64,000 nucleotides of DNA from CAYOUV01 sp963790075 (GCA_963790075.1 CAWBNG010000004.1:1357268-1421267); one strand, 5' to 3'. Shown: positions 1 through 9,106, counted from the first letter of the stretch. A program made the numbers and translations. The notes: generated by a model not told the origin, from the sequence alone.

Positions 1-149
1 ATGCCATTTGGTCGGGCTTGGGGACAGCGCTGATCGCCATCATTGGGATATTATGGTTCAGGGAACCATCCACGGCACTGAAATTGATATCGATCGGTCT
101 GATCATTGTCGGTGTGATCGGTTTGAACCTGACCATTGGAGCACATTGA
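1..149 (+). CDS. SMR-family small multidrug/cation exporter, 3' end only
   Basis: The frame entering from the left edge ends at TGA 147-149; 48 residues are visible. They begin AIWSGLGTALIAIIG and continue through WFREPSTALKL into a final hydrophobic helix ending GLNLTIGAH. This matches the last two membrane helices of SMR proteins (EmrE, QacC, SugE), which are about 105-115 residue four-helix inner-membrane proteins that exchange protons for lipophilic cations or guanidinium. The essential glutamate of helix 1 lies outside the window, so substrate class cannot be judged. The next gene starts at the base after the stop, so the two are probably co-transcribed. Confidence 0.8.
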   Translation, partial: AIWSGLGTALIAIIGILWFREPSTALKLISIGLIIVGVIGLNLTIGAH

Positions 150-728
150 GTGATGACAGGCCTGAAGCCTTCGTTCCAGCCTCTGACCACTGAGCGCTGG
201 TCTGACTTTGAACAACTCTTCGGAGCAAACGGTGCCTGCGGGGGTTGCTGGTGCATGTGGTGGAAGCTGGCAACCAGAGACTTCGATCGTATGAAAGGTG
301 AAGCCAACCATCAGGCCCAACAGGGAATCGTCGCCTCCGGCACAGTCCCAGGCGTCCTGGCTTATGCCGAAAACGAGCCGGTTGGCTGGTGTGCAGTCGA
401 ACCGCGGGGTAATTACCCTCGACTGGCGCGTTCGCGTGTCATGGCTCCGGTGGATCAAGCTGAAGTTTGGTCGATTACCTGTTTTTTTGTAAACAAGAGA
501 TATCGACGCCAGGGACTCACAGTTCAACTTTTGGGGGCGGTCGCGGAATATGTCAAGGCTCAGGGCGGGAAAATCCTGGAAGGTTACCCGGTCGAACCAA
601 AAGATGACAGGCTGCCGGCAGCATTTGCTTATACCGGTCTGGCGTCAGCCTTCAGCCAGGCGGGCTTCGTGGAAGTGGCGCGCCGCTCGGCTACGCGTCC
701 AATATTTCGTTTGCAGATTGGGGATTAG
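150..728 (+). CDS. GNAT-family N-acetyltransferase
   Basis: 192 residues, GTG start at 150 directly followed by ATG at 153; either could be used. GNAT enzymes transfer an acetyl group from acetyl-CoA to an amine. The region around residues 115-130 contains NKRYRRQGLTVQLL, the R/Q-x-x-G-x-G/A type acetyl-CoA pyrophosphate-binding loop with its following helix. Near the N-terminus is a Cys/Trp-rich stretch (CGGCWCMWW) seen in a subgroup of uncharacterised GNATs. The substrate is not predictable. It abuts the SMR exporter upstream and a membrane glycosyltransferase 2 bp downstream, so it sits in a + strand run, but I see no functional link between them. Confidence 0.85.
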   Translation: MMTGLKPSFQPLTTERWSDFEQLFGANGACGGCWCMWWKLATRDFDRMKGEANHQAQQGIVASGTVPGVLAYAENEPVGWCAVEPRGNYPRLARSRVMAPVDQAEVWSITCFFVNKRYRRQGLTVQLLGAVAEYVKAQGGKILEGYPVEPKDDRLPAAFAYTGLASAFSQAGFVEVARRSATRPIFRLQIGD

Positions 729-730
729 TC

Positions 731-1978
731 TTGGGATCCAAGCGCAGGCGAGCGCTACTCGTTGCGGGTCTATTGGGATTGCTTCTGTTGGTGTTTGCAG
801 GCCTGGTCTGGGCCAATACCTTTCTAACAACCCGCCTTCCGGGCGGCGAGAATTTTCTAATCCCCTGGATGGGTGCGCGTGGTTTCTTGAACGGCAGTGG
901 ACCATATAGTTCCGGGATCGCGCAAAGCCTCCAAACTTTGATCTATGGCCGGACCGCCGTTCCTGGAGCCTACCCCTATTTTGTCGACTATCCATTCCAG
1001 ATTTTACTTTTTTTCCTGCCATTTGGCTGGATTCAAAATTTCGTATTTGCGCGGGCAGTCTGGATGGCAGGCCTGGAACTGGCCTTGATCATCCTGATGC
1101 TGCTCAATTTTCGACTGGTGGACTGGCAGTTGCGGCCCCTGACGCTCGGGGTGGTTTTGTGTTTTAGCCTGTTTTCTTTTTATAGCGTTTTTCCTGTGAT
1201 GCACAGCGAAGTAACGATTTGGTTGGCTGTTTTGTTTGCAGTCGCATTGCTGGCCTTGCGTTCAGGCTTGGACGAGGTGGCCGGCGCGCTGCTCGTTTTG
1301 ACTGCCTACAAGTGGGAGGTAACCGGCCTCTTCTTGTTGTTCGTTTTCGTCTGGACCGTATCCCAGCGCCGTTGGCGCGTGTGGAGCGCTTTTTTGATGA
1401 CCCTGCTGGTGCTACTGGCTATCGCTTTCATTCTTTATCCGGGTTGGTTTTTGCCCTATTTGCGCGCCGTGCTGGCTAATTTGCGCGCCGTGCACGGTTT
1501 TTCTCCTTCAGATTATTTTAGTCAGCACTGGCCCGCCATCGGAGCCAACCTCAGCCGGGGTTTGACCTTGGTGCTTGGCATCATCCTATTCCTGGAGTGG
1601 CGCGCCGCGCGCGGGACAGATTTCCGGCACTTTCTTTGGGTGGCTTGCCTGACTCTGGCTGCGACCCCCCTGCTCGGGTTCCGGTCCGAGCCGGCCAATT
1701 TCGCCGTCTTATTCCTGCCGTTGATGCTGGTTCTTCAGATCATTGATCAACGTTGGAACCGCACCGGCCGTTTGATATCCATGGCGGTGCTGATTTCTAT
1801 ATTTGGAGTCTGGTATTTGTACTGGAAGGCTTTAGAAAGCGGGGTGAGTAATCCGGAATTTTCTGTTTACCTGTTTTTGCCTGTTTTTCTATTTGTCGCC
1901 CTATACTGGCTGCGCTGGTGGGCTATCCAACCGCCACGTGTCTGGTATGACAGCGTCAAGGAGCTGCAGCGCAGTTGA
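731..1978 (+). CDS. GT-C type membrane glycosyltransferase, GT87/DUF2029-like
   Basis: 415 residues from a TTG start at 731. The protein is hydrophobic throughout, with roughly ten membrane helices and an N-terminal signal-anchor after a KRRR positive patch. The extracytoplasmic loop after helix 1 (FLIPWMGARGFLNGSGPYSSG) and the general layout resemble the DUF2029/GT87 polyprenyl-phosphate-sugar dependent mannosyltransferases. The expected role is transfer of a lipid-linked sugar outside the membrane onto a glycan or protein. The stop overlaps the next start by 4 bp, and three such proteins lie in a row (731-5026), which suggests one glycan-assembly operon. Acceptor and donor are unknown. Confidence 0.75.
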   Translation: MGSKRRRALLVAGLLGLLLLVFAGLVWANTFLTTRLPGGENFLIPWMGARGFLNGSGPYSSGIAQSLQTLIYGRTAVPGAYPYFVDYPFQILLFFLPFGWIQNFVFARAVWMAGLELALIILMLLNFRLVDWQLRPLTLGVVLCFSLFSFYSVFPVMHSEVTIWLAVLFAVALLALRSGLDEVAGALLVLTAYKWEVTGLFLLFVFVWTVSQRRWRVWSAFLMTLLVLLAIAFILYPGWFLPYLRAVLANLRAVHGFSPSDYFSQHWPAIGANLSRGLTLVLGIILFLEWRAARGTDFRHFLWVACLTLAATPLLGFRSEPANFAVLFLPLMLVLQIIDQRWNRTGRLISMAVLISIFGVWYLYWKALESGVSNPEFSVYLFLPVFLFVALYWLRWWAIQPPRVWYDSVKELQRS

Positions 1979-3561
1979 ACAGGAAAAGCTATTTGTTTCT
2001 GTTCGTTGTCGGTCTGCTGGTTGCTGTGGGGATTTCCAGCCTGCAGTCTTCGCCTGGATATATGGACGCGGATTATTATTATGCGGGTGGCATGCAACTG
2101 GCCAGCGGAAAGGGGTTCAACGAACCGTACATCTGGAATTATCTCGACAACCCGGCCAGCCTGCCACATCCCTCTAATACTTACTGGATGCCGCTCTCCT
2201 CGCTTATCGCGGCAGTGGGAATGGTTTTAGGCGGCAACTCCGCCTTCGCGTATGCGCGACTGGGCTTTATCTTGATCGCAGCGCTGGTGCCGCTCGTGAC
2301 AGCTGCGCTTGCCTATCAGATTTCACCTAAGCGCGAGACGGCCGTCCTTTCGGGCCTCCTGGCAGTCTTTTCGGTCTATCACGCGCCTTTTATGGCTACC
2401 ACCGATAATTTTGCCCCCTGCATGCTGCTGGGCGGATTATTCTTTCTTGCGCTCACTAAACCCAAGCGTTGGACGGGACTCTGGTTGGGGATCTTGGCCG
2501 GATTGATGAATCTGGCCCGCAGTGACGGGCTGTTGTGGCTGCCCCTGGCTGGGATTTCGTCCATGTACTTGTCCTGGGTGGAACGGGACGGAGCTCCAGT
2601 TCGCTCCCGATTCCGACGGTTCGTCTCGGCCTCGTTGGGTGGGCTGCTGTCGCTTTTCGGCTTTCTATTGGTGATGGGACCCTGGTTCTATCGTAATTTG
2701 ACTATCTTCGGCACGCTACTGGCGCCGGGTGGAAACCACCTGTTGTGGTTGACCATTTACGATCAGACCTTTATTTACCCTGCCTCCAGTCTGACCCTGC
2801 AGACCTGGTTGCAGGCCGGCTTGGACGCGGCGCTACGGGTCCGCCTGTGGGCCTTGCGCCAGAATTTACTGAATGCTTTTGCCGCTCAAGGCAGCATTGT
2901 ATTGTTCCCATTCATTTTATTGGGCCTTTGGCATGTGCGGCGCGACTTCCGCGCTAAACTGGCAATGATCGGCTGGCTCTTATTGCTGGTGACAGATACA
3001 TTGTTGTTCCCCTTTGCCGGAGCGCGCGGCGGATTCTTCCATGCTGGGACAGCCTTTCAGCCGTTCTGGTGGGCGCTGGCTCCGCTTGGGTTAGATGCTG
3101 TCGTCAGTTGGGCGCGCCAGCGTGGCTGGTTTACACCTCAGGCGCATCGCGTCTTTCGGGTCTCGCTGGTCGCTTTACTGGTAGCCCTGACCGTTATGAT
3201 CGTCCACTTGCGCGTTATTTCGCAAGGTTGGGGCGTCGAAGACCAACGTTATATCCAGGTCGAAGCATTCCTCCAGGCTCATGGCGCTGCTCCCGATGAG
3301 ATTGTGATGGTACGCAACCCTCCTGGATACTTTATGTACAGCCAGCGCTCGGCGATCGTGACTCCTTACGGTACGGCGGACGTTTTCCTGGCTGCGGCCC
3401 ATCGTTATGGGGCTAAATATCTGGTGCTTGAGCGTGAGGGTGCGCTGCCGCCCATCAAACCGTTGTACGAAAATCCGCAGAGCGATTCAGCCTTTACCTA
3501 TTTGGGTACCGTCAACGGCGTCCGAATCTTTCGCATTGAACCGGTGATCAATGAACCTTGA
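1975..3561 (+). CDS. GT-C type membrane glycosyltransferase-like protein
   Basis: 528 residues, TTG start overlapping the previous stop by 4 bp (translational coupling). One N-terminal helix is followed by an acidic loop (YMDADYYYAGG, about residues 26-36), which is the position where GT-C enzymes place their catalytic or metal-binding Asp/Glu. About ten further helices follow, then a soluble C-terminal domain of roughly 110 residues. Known relatives are lipid-sugar dependent glycosyltransferases (GT39/GT83/ArnT-like). No specific family signature is complete, so the substrate remains open. It overlaps the next gene by 11 bp. Confidence 0.7.
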   Translation: MNRKSYLFLFVVGLLVAVGISSLQSSPGYMDADYYYAGGMQLASGKGFNEPYIWNYLDNPASLPHPSNTYWMPLSSLIAAVGMVLGGNSAFAYARLGFILIAALVPLVTAALAYQISPKRETAVLSGLLAVFSVYHAPFMATTDNFAPCMLLGGLFFLALTKPKRWTGLWLGILAGLMNLARSDGLLWLPLAGISSMYLSWVERDGAPVRSRFRRFVSASLGGLLSLFGFLLVMGPWFYRNLTIFGTLLAPGGNHLLWLTIYDQTFIYPASSLTLQTWLQAGLDAALRVRLWALRQNLLNAFAAQGSIVLFPFILLGLWHVRRDFRAKLAMIGWLLLLVTDTLLFPFAGARGGFFHAGTAFQPFWWALAPLGLDAVVSWARQRGWFTPQAHRVFRVSLVALLVALTVMIVHLRVISQGWGVEDQRYIQVEAFLQAHGAAPDEIVMVRNPPGYFMYSQRSAIVTPYGTADVFLAAAHRYGAKYLVLEREGALPPIKPLYENPQSDSAFTYLGTVNGVRIFRIEPVINEP

Positions 3562-5026
3562 AGGCCTCGATCGTAGGCGAGCGTGGCTCGTCCTGGCTCT
3601 GGCGGTGACTGTCAGTGTTGGGGGCTTTTTGGTTGCCAGTGCCCTGGTCTACCGCATCGGCTTCCCGCTTGATGATTCCTGGATCCACCAGACGTATGCT
3701 CGCAATCTGGCGCTGCGTGGTGAATGGTCCTTTTTACCGGGGCAGCCTTCGGCTGGCTCGACTGCGCCGTTGTGGTCGTTGCTATTAGCCTTTGGCTTTT
3801 GGCTGCATTTGTCCCCCTACATCTGGACTTATTTTTTGGGGGCGCTGGCCTTCTTCGGGTTGGGTCTCCTGGCTGAAACCACCGCCCGCCGTCTGGTACC
3901 CGTTTATCGAAGCCGCATTCCCTGGGTTGGGCTGTTCATGGTTTTCGAATGGCACATGGCCTGGGCTGCCGCCTCCGGCATGGAAACCCTGCTGCATGCC
4001 CTGCTCGTCACAGTTGTACTGACCGCCTTGATGCTGGATGTGCGGCGCTACCTATTTCTGGGGTTACTGGTCGGTTTGAGCGTCTGGGTCCGCCCGGACG
4101 GCCTGACCTTGCTGGGACCGGTCCTCTTGACAGCCTGGCTGATGGAACCGACCTTTCGAGGACGTTACCAGGCCAGCCTGCGGATTCTGATTGGTTTTGG
4201 GGCGCTCTTCGCGCCTTACCTGCTATTTAATTTGGTCCTGACTGGCACACCCATGCCGAATACTTTCTATGCCAAGCAGGCCGAGTATGTCGCCTGGCAA
4301 GCTAAACCGCTGCTTGAACGCCTGGGTGTCTTCTCGCTGCAGTTTTTTGCCGGACCCAGCCTGATCTTGCTGCCGGGTGCGGTGATTTGGCTGGTCTCAG
4401 CTTTCCGCCGCCGGGATTGGGGTACGCTGGCTGGCCTGGCCTGGTTCGTGGGCTATATCGGCCTGTACCTCTCGCGCCTGCCGGTTTACCAGCACGGACG
4501 CTATAGCATGCCGGCCATGCCGATATATTTTTTGTGGGGCTTGATGGCCTTTTGGGGCTTTGTCTCTGCAGGATTCAAGCAGCGCAATGGCTGGGCTCTC
4601 AGAACAGTCTGGAGCGCGGCGCTGTTGATGGCCGAATTGGGATTCTGGTTGATGGGGGCCAACGGCTACGCCCAGGATGTTGGGCTGATCGAAAGTGAGA
4701 TGGTGGCATCGGCTAAATGGGTTGCCCAGAATGTTCCATCCGATTCCGTCGTTGCCGCGCACGACATCGGTGCCTTGGGTTACTTCGACCACCATCAGTT
4801 GGTGGACCTGGCCGGGTTGGTCTCGCCGGAGGTAGTCCCCTTCATGCGCGACCAGGATCGGCTAATCGCATATCTCGACCAGCGTGGCGTGGATTATCTG
4901 GTCACTTTTCCGGAAATCTACCCGGAGTTGGTCGCACACACACAGTTGGTCTACTCAACAGGTGGTAAATTCGCCCGCGAAGCCGGGGCACAGAATATGG
5001 GGATCTATCGCTGGGTAAATCCTTAG
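3551..5026 (+). CDS. GT-C type membrane glycosyltransferase-like protein
   Basis: 491 residues, ATG start inside the end of the preceding gene. After the first helix comes FPLDDSWIHQTYARNL (about residues 38-53), a paired-aspartate loop typical of GT-C folds such as AftB-like arabinosyltransferases and PMT-like enzymes. The N-terminal two thirds is membrane helices. The last ~120 residues are soluble and include AAHDIGALGYFDHHQLVDLAGL, a segment also common at the C-terminus of actinobacterial and Chloroflexota GT-C proteins. Third and last member of the glycosyltransferase run, followed within 5 bp by a strong terminator. Confidence 0.72.
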   Translation: MNLEGLDRRRAWLVLALAVTVSVGGFLVASALVYRIGFPLDDSWIHQTYARNLALRGEWSFLPGQPSAGSTAPLWSLLLAFGFWLHLSPYIWTYFLGALAFFGLGLLAETTARRLVPVYRSRIPWVGLFMVFEWHMAWAAASGMETLLHALLVTVVLTALMLDVRRYLFLGLLVGLSVWVRPDGLTLLGPVLLTAWLMEPTFRGRYQASLRILIGFGALFAPYLLFNLVLTGTPMPNTFYAKQAEYVAWQAKPLLERLGVFSLQFFAGPSLILLPGAVIWLVSAFRRRDWGTLAGLAWFVGYIGLYLSRLPVYQHGRYSMPAMPIYFLWGLMAFWGFVSAGFKQRNGWALRTVWSAALLMAELGFWLMGANGYAQDVGLIESEMVASAKWVAQNVPSDSVVAAHDIGALGYFDHHQLVDLAGLVSPEVVPFMRDQDRLIAYLDQRGVDYLVTFPEIYPELVAHTQLVYSTGGKFAREAGAQNMGIYRWVNP

Positions 5027-5030
5027 CTAA

Positions 5031-5076
5031 TAATCGAAAACAAAACCGCCTCGCCAGGCGGTTTTGTTTTCGATTA
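5031..5076. terminator. Bidirectional rho-independent terminator
   Basis: A perfect 20-bp inverted repeat (left arm 5031-5050, right arm 5057-5076) with the six-base loop TCGCCA. The GC core GCCTCGCCAGGC is flanked by A- and T-rich arms, giving a U tract on either strand. It closes the + strand glycosyltransferase operon and also lies downstream of the minus-strand tRNA-Thr. Confidence 0.93.
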
Positions 5077-5109
5077 TACTTTTCATGAAGATGGGTTGGA
5101 ACGGCAAAA

Positions 5110-5181
5110 GCCACCGAAGGGATTCGAACCCTTGACCTGACGATTACGAATCGTCTGCTCTACCAACTGAGCTACGGTGGC
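5110..5181 (-). tRNA. tRNA-Thr (anticodon CGT)
   Basis: Read on the minus strand this gives a complete cloverleaf of 72 nt: acceptor GCCACCG pairing with CGGTGGC, D arm GCTC/GAGC, anticodon stem GACGA/TCGTC around the loop TTCGTAA (anticodon CGT), and T arm AAGGG-TTCGAAT-CCCTT. CCA is not encoded. It decodes the Thr codon ACG. This is the only intact tRNA in the window. Confidence 0.96.
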
Positions 5182-5285
5182 ACTTTATGTGCGGCGGGAT
5201 TATACAAGATTCCACCTAATCACGCAAGTTTTTGGTGGTTCGCCTCGTCTAAGATGTGACAGTCAACCACTTCAGAGGAATTTCC

Positions 5286-6542
5286 GTGCTACGCATTGCA
5301 ATGCTCTCTTATCACACCTGCCCCCTGGCAGTCCTGGGCGGCAAAGATACCGGCGGAATGAATGTCTATGTCCGCGACCTGACGCGCCAGTTGGGCAAGA
5401 TGGGCATTCACGTCGATGTCTTTACGCGTTCGCAGGACGAACACGTCCCGCATGTGTTGCACGATCTGGGATACGGCAATCGCGTGGTCCACATTCCGGC
5501 CGGACCGGAGGTGCCTTTACCCAAGCCGGAACTCTCGGCTTATATCCCGGAGTTTGCCGAACAAATAAAAGCCTTTGTGGCCGAAAAAGAGCTTACCTAC
5601 GACCTGATCCACAGCCATTACTGGATGTCCGGCCTGGCTGCCGAGGTCTTGCAGCAAACCTGGGGAGTACCAGTCGTGCACATGTTCCACACTCTGGGAT
5701 TGATGAAGAACCGCGTGGCCCGCAACCAGGACGAAATCGAAGGTTCGTACCGCATCGAAGGCGAACAGCGGGTCATCGCCAACGCCGATCGCTTGATTGT
5801 AGCCACCCCGGCCGAAGAGGCTCAGCTTGAATTCCTGTATAAGGCTGAAACACGCCAGATTTCCATCATCCCGCCTGGGGTTGACACGAGTCACTTCTAT
5901 CCCATCCCGACTGACGAAGCCAAGGAATATCTGGGCATACCGCCTGAGAACCGGATGATTTTGTTCGTTGGGCGCATTGAACCGCTCAAGGGACTGGACA
6001 CGCTGATCCGCGCCATGGCTTGCCTGCGCAATAAAAAAGGCGAAAGGCCGACCTACCTGGCGGTAATTGGTGGCGATCCGGAGGCCGCTCCCGAACAAAT
6101 GACGGCTGAGATGACACGCCTGCAAAAACTGTGTGACGATCTATGCCTGGAAAAAATGGTCGTCTTCCTCGGAAAGCGCAGCCAGGACACCCTGCCTTAT
6201 TACTACTCAGCCGCGGAGGTCCTGGTCATGCCCTCCCATTATGAGTCATTTGGCATGGTCGCCTTGGAAGCCATGGCATGTGGGACCCCGGTCATTGCTT
6301 CACAGGTTGGTGGATTGGCTTTCCTGGTACAGGACGGTCAGACCGGTTACCACGTGCCCAGCGATTCCCCCGAAGATTTATGCGATAAGTTGACCGCCAT
6401 ATTGGACGACCCGGACCAACGCAGGAGGATGGGACAGCGTGCTGCTGAATATGCCCACCTCTACAGCTGGGACAAAATTGCACACCAGATTTTGGAAGTC
6501 TATAAAGAGTTGTTGCAGGGAAGGCCGGAAGTGTTTGTATAA
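5286..6542 (+). CDS. Family 4 glycosyltransferase (MshA / sucrose-phosphate-synthase type)
   Basis: 418 residues from GTG 5286, chosen because AGAGGA lies 6 bp upstream and the protein then begins MLRIAMLSYH, the usual first strand of a GT-B fold; an upstream in-frame GTG at 5256 lacks this. Retaining GT4 enzymes move a sugar from a nucleotide-sugar donor. Visible motifs are the glycine loop GGKDTGGMNVYVRDL (about residues 19-33), VGRIEPLKGLDTL (about 224-236) and the donor-site E-x7-E block ESFGMVALEAMACGTPV (about 320-336). The closest known relatives are MshA and sucrose-phosphate synthases, but orthologs with other acceptors share these motifs. Single-gene unit, ended by the hairpin at 6546. 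Confidence 0.88.
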   Translation: MLRIAMLSYHTCPLAVLGGKDTGGMNVYVRDLTRQLGKMGIHVDVFTRSQDEHVPHVLHDLGYGNRVVHIPAGPEVPLPKPELSAYIPEFAEQIKAFVAEKELTYDLIHSHYWMSGLAAEVLQQTWGVPVVHMFHTLGLMKNRVARNQDEIEGSYRIEGEQRVIANADRLIVATPAEEAQLEFLYKAETRQISIIPPGVDTSHFYPIPTDEAKEYLGIPPENRMILFVGRIEPLKGLDTLIRAMACLRNKKGERPTYLAVIGGDPEAAPEQMTAEMTRLQKLCDDLCLEKMVVFLGKRSQDTLPYYYSAAEVLVMPSHYESFGMVALEAMACGTPVIASQVGGLAFLVQDGQTGYHVPSDSPEDLCDKLTAILDDPDQRRRMGQRAAEYAHLYSWDKIAHQILEVYKELLQGRPEVFV

Positions 6543-6545
6543 AGC

Positions 6546-6573
6546 AGCGGGGCTCGAGTACTCGAGCCCCGCT
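6546..6573. terminator. Palindromic terminator between convergent genes
   Basis: A 28-bp perfect palindrome (13-bp arms AGCGGGGCTCGAG around TA) lies directly between the end of the GT4 gene and the end of the converging NYN gene. It has no long U tract but is very GC-rich, and probably ends transcription from both sides. Confidence 0.8.
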
Positions 6574-6577
6574 CAGT

Positions 6578-7324
6578 TTACTCTTTCATCTTGACATGGA
6601 ACAGGGTGGAACCGTCGATCTCCTGGGTGCGCAGTTCGAATCTGTCCTTATAATTCCCAATCAACCGGGAAAGCTGACGGTGACCGTAAGTTCGCGGGTC
6701 AAAGCCTGGGTCGAGCTGATACAGCGCGTTTCCCATTACAGCCAGTGAAGCCCACCCGTCTTCTTGGACTGCCATCTCGAAAGCCTGGCGCAGGATCGGA
6801 ATCGGTTCAGCCTCCACATCTTCCTTCTTCTTGCTGCCGTTTGTTTTTTTGGAACGCGTCCGGGTCACTTTCGGTTTTGCAACCAGATTCTCGGAGTAGA
6901 CAAATACGTCACATGCGTTAACAAACGGCTTGGGGGTCTTTTTCTCACCCAATCCCATTACATAAATACCCAACTCGCGGATGCGCGTCGCCAGGCGTGT
7001 GTAATCGCTGTCGCTCGAGACCAAACAGAAGCCATCGACCACCCCCGAATGGAGCAGGTCCATCGCGTCGATGATCATGGCCGAGTCGGTCGCGTTTTTT
7101 CCTATCGTGTAACGGAATTGCTGGATAGGTTGGACCGCATGAAAATTCAAAACTTCTTTCCACGAGTTCATATTCGGTGTGGTCCAGTCCCCATAAATGC
7201 GGCGGACGGTCACCTGGCCGTATTTTCCGGCCTCGACCAGCATTTGTGGCAGCAGGCTGGATTGAGCGTTGTCGCCATCGATCAGGATGGCGATCTTTCG
7301 GCGAGGGATTTGTTCATCAGTCAT
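6578..7324 (-). CDS. NYN-domain (LabA/DUF88) protein with C-terminal OST-HTH/LOTUS domain
   Basis: 248 residues. The N-terminal ~150 residues form a NYN PIN-like domain: KIAILIDGDNAQ (about 10-21) supplies the first acidic residue, NATDSAMIIDAMDLL the central one, and CLVSSDSDYTRLATRI the SDSD motif. NYN proteins are metal-dependent ribonucleases or RNA-binding relatives. A basic linker (RTRSKKTNGSKKKEDVE) leads to an OST-HTH/LOTUS domain, about 175-248, an RNA-binding winged helix. This two-domain form is widespread in bacteria and its RNA targets are unknown. It has its own transcription unit. Confidence 0.88.
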   Translation of the reverse strand: MTDEQIPRRKIAILIDGDNAQSSLLPQMLVEAGKYGQVTVRRIYGDWTTPNMNSWKEVLNFHAVQPIQQFRYTIGKNATDSAMIIDAMDLLHSGVVDGFCLVSSDSDYTRLATRIRELGIYVMGLGEKKTPKPFVNACDVFVYSENLVAKPKVTRTRSKKTNGSKKKEDVEAEPIPILRQAFEMAVQEDGWASLAVMGNALYQLDPGFDPRTYGHRQLSRLIGNYKDRFELRTQEIDGSTLFHVKMKE

Positions 7325-7527
7325 AATTTGATTATACCCTTAAGCGGGTGATTTTGAAATTTCGCGTAGACACAATATTCAAAAGGATGGGTACTGAAAT
7401 AATAAATATCTAGGATAAAAAAACCAAAGAGTCTTATAATCGAGAATAACCAAGTATTTTGTCCGTAACGGGCGAAGTGCTTAGCGCATTTACGGGTTTG
7501 AATTCAGGATGATCTAAAGGAGGTACG

Positions 7528-7686
7528 ATGGCGATTGACCCGGTCTGCAAAATGGAAGTGGACGAGCAAACTGCGCAATGGAAATCGGAATACGAAGGCA
7601 GCACCTATTACTTTTGTGCACCAGGCTGCAAGGCTTCGTTTGACAAGGAGCCCGAAAAATACCTGAACAAGCCGGACGAGGGATAA
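7528..7686 (+). CDS. YHS-domain small metal-binding protein
   Basis: 52 residues, too short for most gene callers. The start is certain: AAAGGAGGT ends 3 bp before ATG 7528. The sequence MAIDPVCKMEVDEQTA followed by YYFCAPGCKASFDKEPEKY is a complete YHS domain with the cysteines expected to bind a metal ion (DPVCKM, CAPGC). YHS domains accompany heavy-metal ATPases, copper and mercury proteins, and some stand alone as here. It is monocistronic, with a terminator starting 23 bp after the stop. Confidence 0.9.
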   Translation: MAIDPVCKMEVDEQTAQWKSEYEGSTYYFCAPGCKASFDKEPEKYLNKPDEG

Positions 7687-7708
7687 ACCTCAGGCCGGAT
7701 TCTACGCC

Positions 7709-7742
7709 AAGAGCCCATCAAATTGACGGGCTCTTTATTTTT
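7709..7742 (+). terminator. Rho-independent terminator of the YHS gene
   Basis: Stem AAGAGCCC (7709-7716) / GGGCTCTT (7728-7735) with an 11-base loop, followed by a T-rich run. Its right half lies inside the last codons of the convergent MFS gene (stop at 7718), so coding and terminator functions share bases. Confidence 0.85.
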
Positions 7743-9106
7743 TGCGAGTCTTTCTGGAAGAGGGAGATCAATCCGGCCAACAGCGCTATCAGAGCGGTGA
7801 TCTGGAAGCCAAGGCTGGTTCCACCGAACAACCCCGCTACAGGGTTTCCAGCCAGTTTGGTGGTTAAAATAGCACCAGCCAGACCGACACCCAGGACCAT
7901 TCCGACCGACCGCGCTGAAGCCAGAATTCCGGAGGCGATCCCCTGGCGGTGCCTGGGAGCCGCTCCCATCAGGGCACTGTTGTTGGGCGAGATATAGGTC
8001 CCGGTGCCGAGACCGGTGATGCCCAGGCCGACTGCCGCCAGCATATAAGGCGAATCTGACCCGAGACGTGAGAGCAAGAACATTCCCAGACCCAGCAATC
8101 CCATCCCCGCAACGGTTGGAATGCGCGTGCCGAGGCGGTCGGAGAGTGTTCCACTGACCGGGGCGATGATTGCCATGACGATCGGTTGGACGGTCAGCAG
8201 CAGGCCAGCAGTGGCCGGGCTGAGCGAGCGGCCCTGGATCAGGTAAAAAGGCATCAAGAATAAGATCGTATAAACACAAATATAGTTCAACACTGCGCTG
8301 GCGGTGGTGACGGAAAAGGTCTGGCTGTGGAACAGGCTCAGGTCGAGCATGGGAGAGTCCGAGCTGCGTTCGATCCGCAGGAACAGCCACAGCATCAGGG
8401 CTGCGACCAGGAGTAAACCCAACACCAGGGGGGAGTTCCAGCCCCAATCTTGTCCCTTATTCAAACCCAACAACAGTGCTGTAAGACCGGTCATAAAGGT
8501 AGCTGCACCTGCCAGGTCGAATTTTTTACTTTGATCGGCTGGTTTATCGCGTGGGATGAAATACAGGCTCAATCCCAGGGCGAGTGCACCAACAGGGACG
8601 TTGATATAGAAAACCGCCCGCCAGGAGAATTGCTGCGCCAGCCAGCCGCCCAAAGACGGGCCAGCAGTCAGGCCCAGGTATGTCATTGTTGCGGAGAGTC
8701 CCAGCGCCTGACCGCGCTGCGAATCCGGGAAGTTGCCGGTCAGGATGGCCGGTGAATTGGATGACAGCATGGCGGCTCCAAAGGCCTGGATGGCGCGGAA
8801 GCTGACCAGCAGGAGGGCTGACGAAGCCAATCCGCAGAGTGCCGAACTGAGCACGAATATCGCAAACCCCCAGACATAAACTGATTTGTGACCGCGCAAA
8901 TCCCCCAGCCTGCCAAAGGTTAGCAGCAGGCCGCTGACCAATAACAGGTAGATAGTGACGACCCATTCAATGTTAGCCACATTGCTCTTAAAAGCATCCC
9001 GAATTAGAGGCAGGACTGTGTTGACCACACTGGCGTCCAGGGCTGACATAAATGTCCCGGTGCCGATGGCAATCAAAACCCACCATTTGCGGTCGATTGA
9101 TTTCAT
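7718..9106 (-). CDS. MFS drug-efflux transporter, DHA2 (14-helix, EmrB/QacA) family
   Basis: About 462 residues from ATG 9106, preferred over the upstream TTG 9133 because AAGGA lies 6 bp before it. Drug:proton antiporters of this family export hydrophobic or cationic compounds. Seen in order: helix 1 with the FMSALDASVVNTVLP motif D1 (about 17-31), the GRLGDLRGHK motif A loop (about 66-75), the antiporter motif C region SLGGWLAQQFSWRAVFYINVP (about 147-167), and a second-half SGTLSDRLGTR loop. About fourteen helices are apparent. Substrate unknown. Monocistronic, convergent with the YHS gene. Confidence 0.9.
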   Translation of the reverse strand: MKSIDRKWWVLIAIGTGTFMSALDASVVNTVLPLIRDAFKSNVANIEWVVTIYLLLVSGLLLTFGRLGDLRGHKSVYVWGFAIFVLSSALCGLASSALLLVSFRAIQAFGAAMLSSNSPAILTGNFPDSQRGQALGLSATMTYLGLTAGPSLGGWLAQQFSWRAVFYINVPVGALALGLSLYFIPRDKPADQSKKFDLAGAATFMTGLTALLLGLNKGQDWGWNSPLVLGLLLVAALMLWLFLRIERSSDSPMLDLSLFHSQTFSVTTASAVLNYICVYTILFLMPFYLIQGRSLSPATAGLLLTVQPIVMAIIAPVSGTLSDRLGTRIPTVAGMGLLGLGMFLLSRLGSDSPYMLAAVGLGITGLGTGTYISPNNSALMGAAPRHRQGIASGILASARSVGMVLGVGLAGAILTTKLAGNPVAGLFGGTSLGFQITALIALLAGLISLFQKDSQKIKSPSI

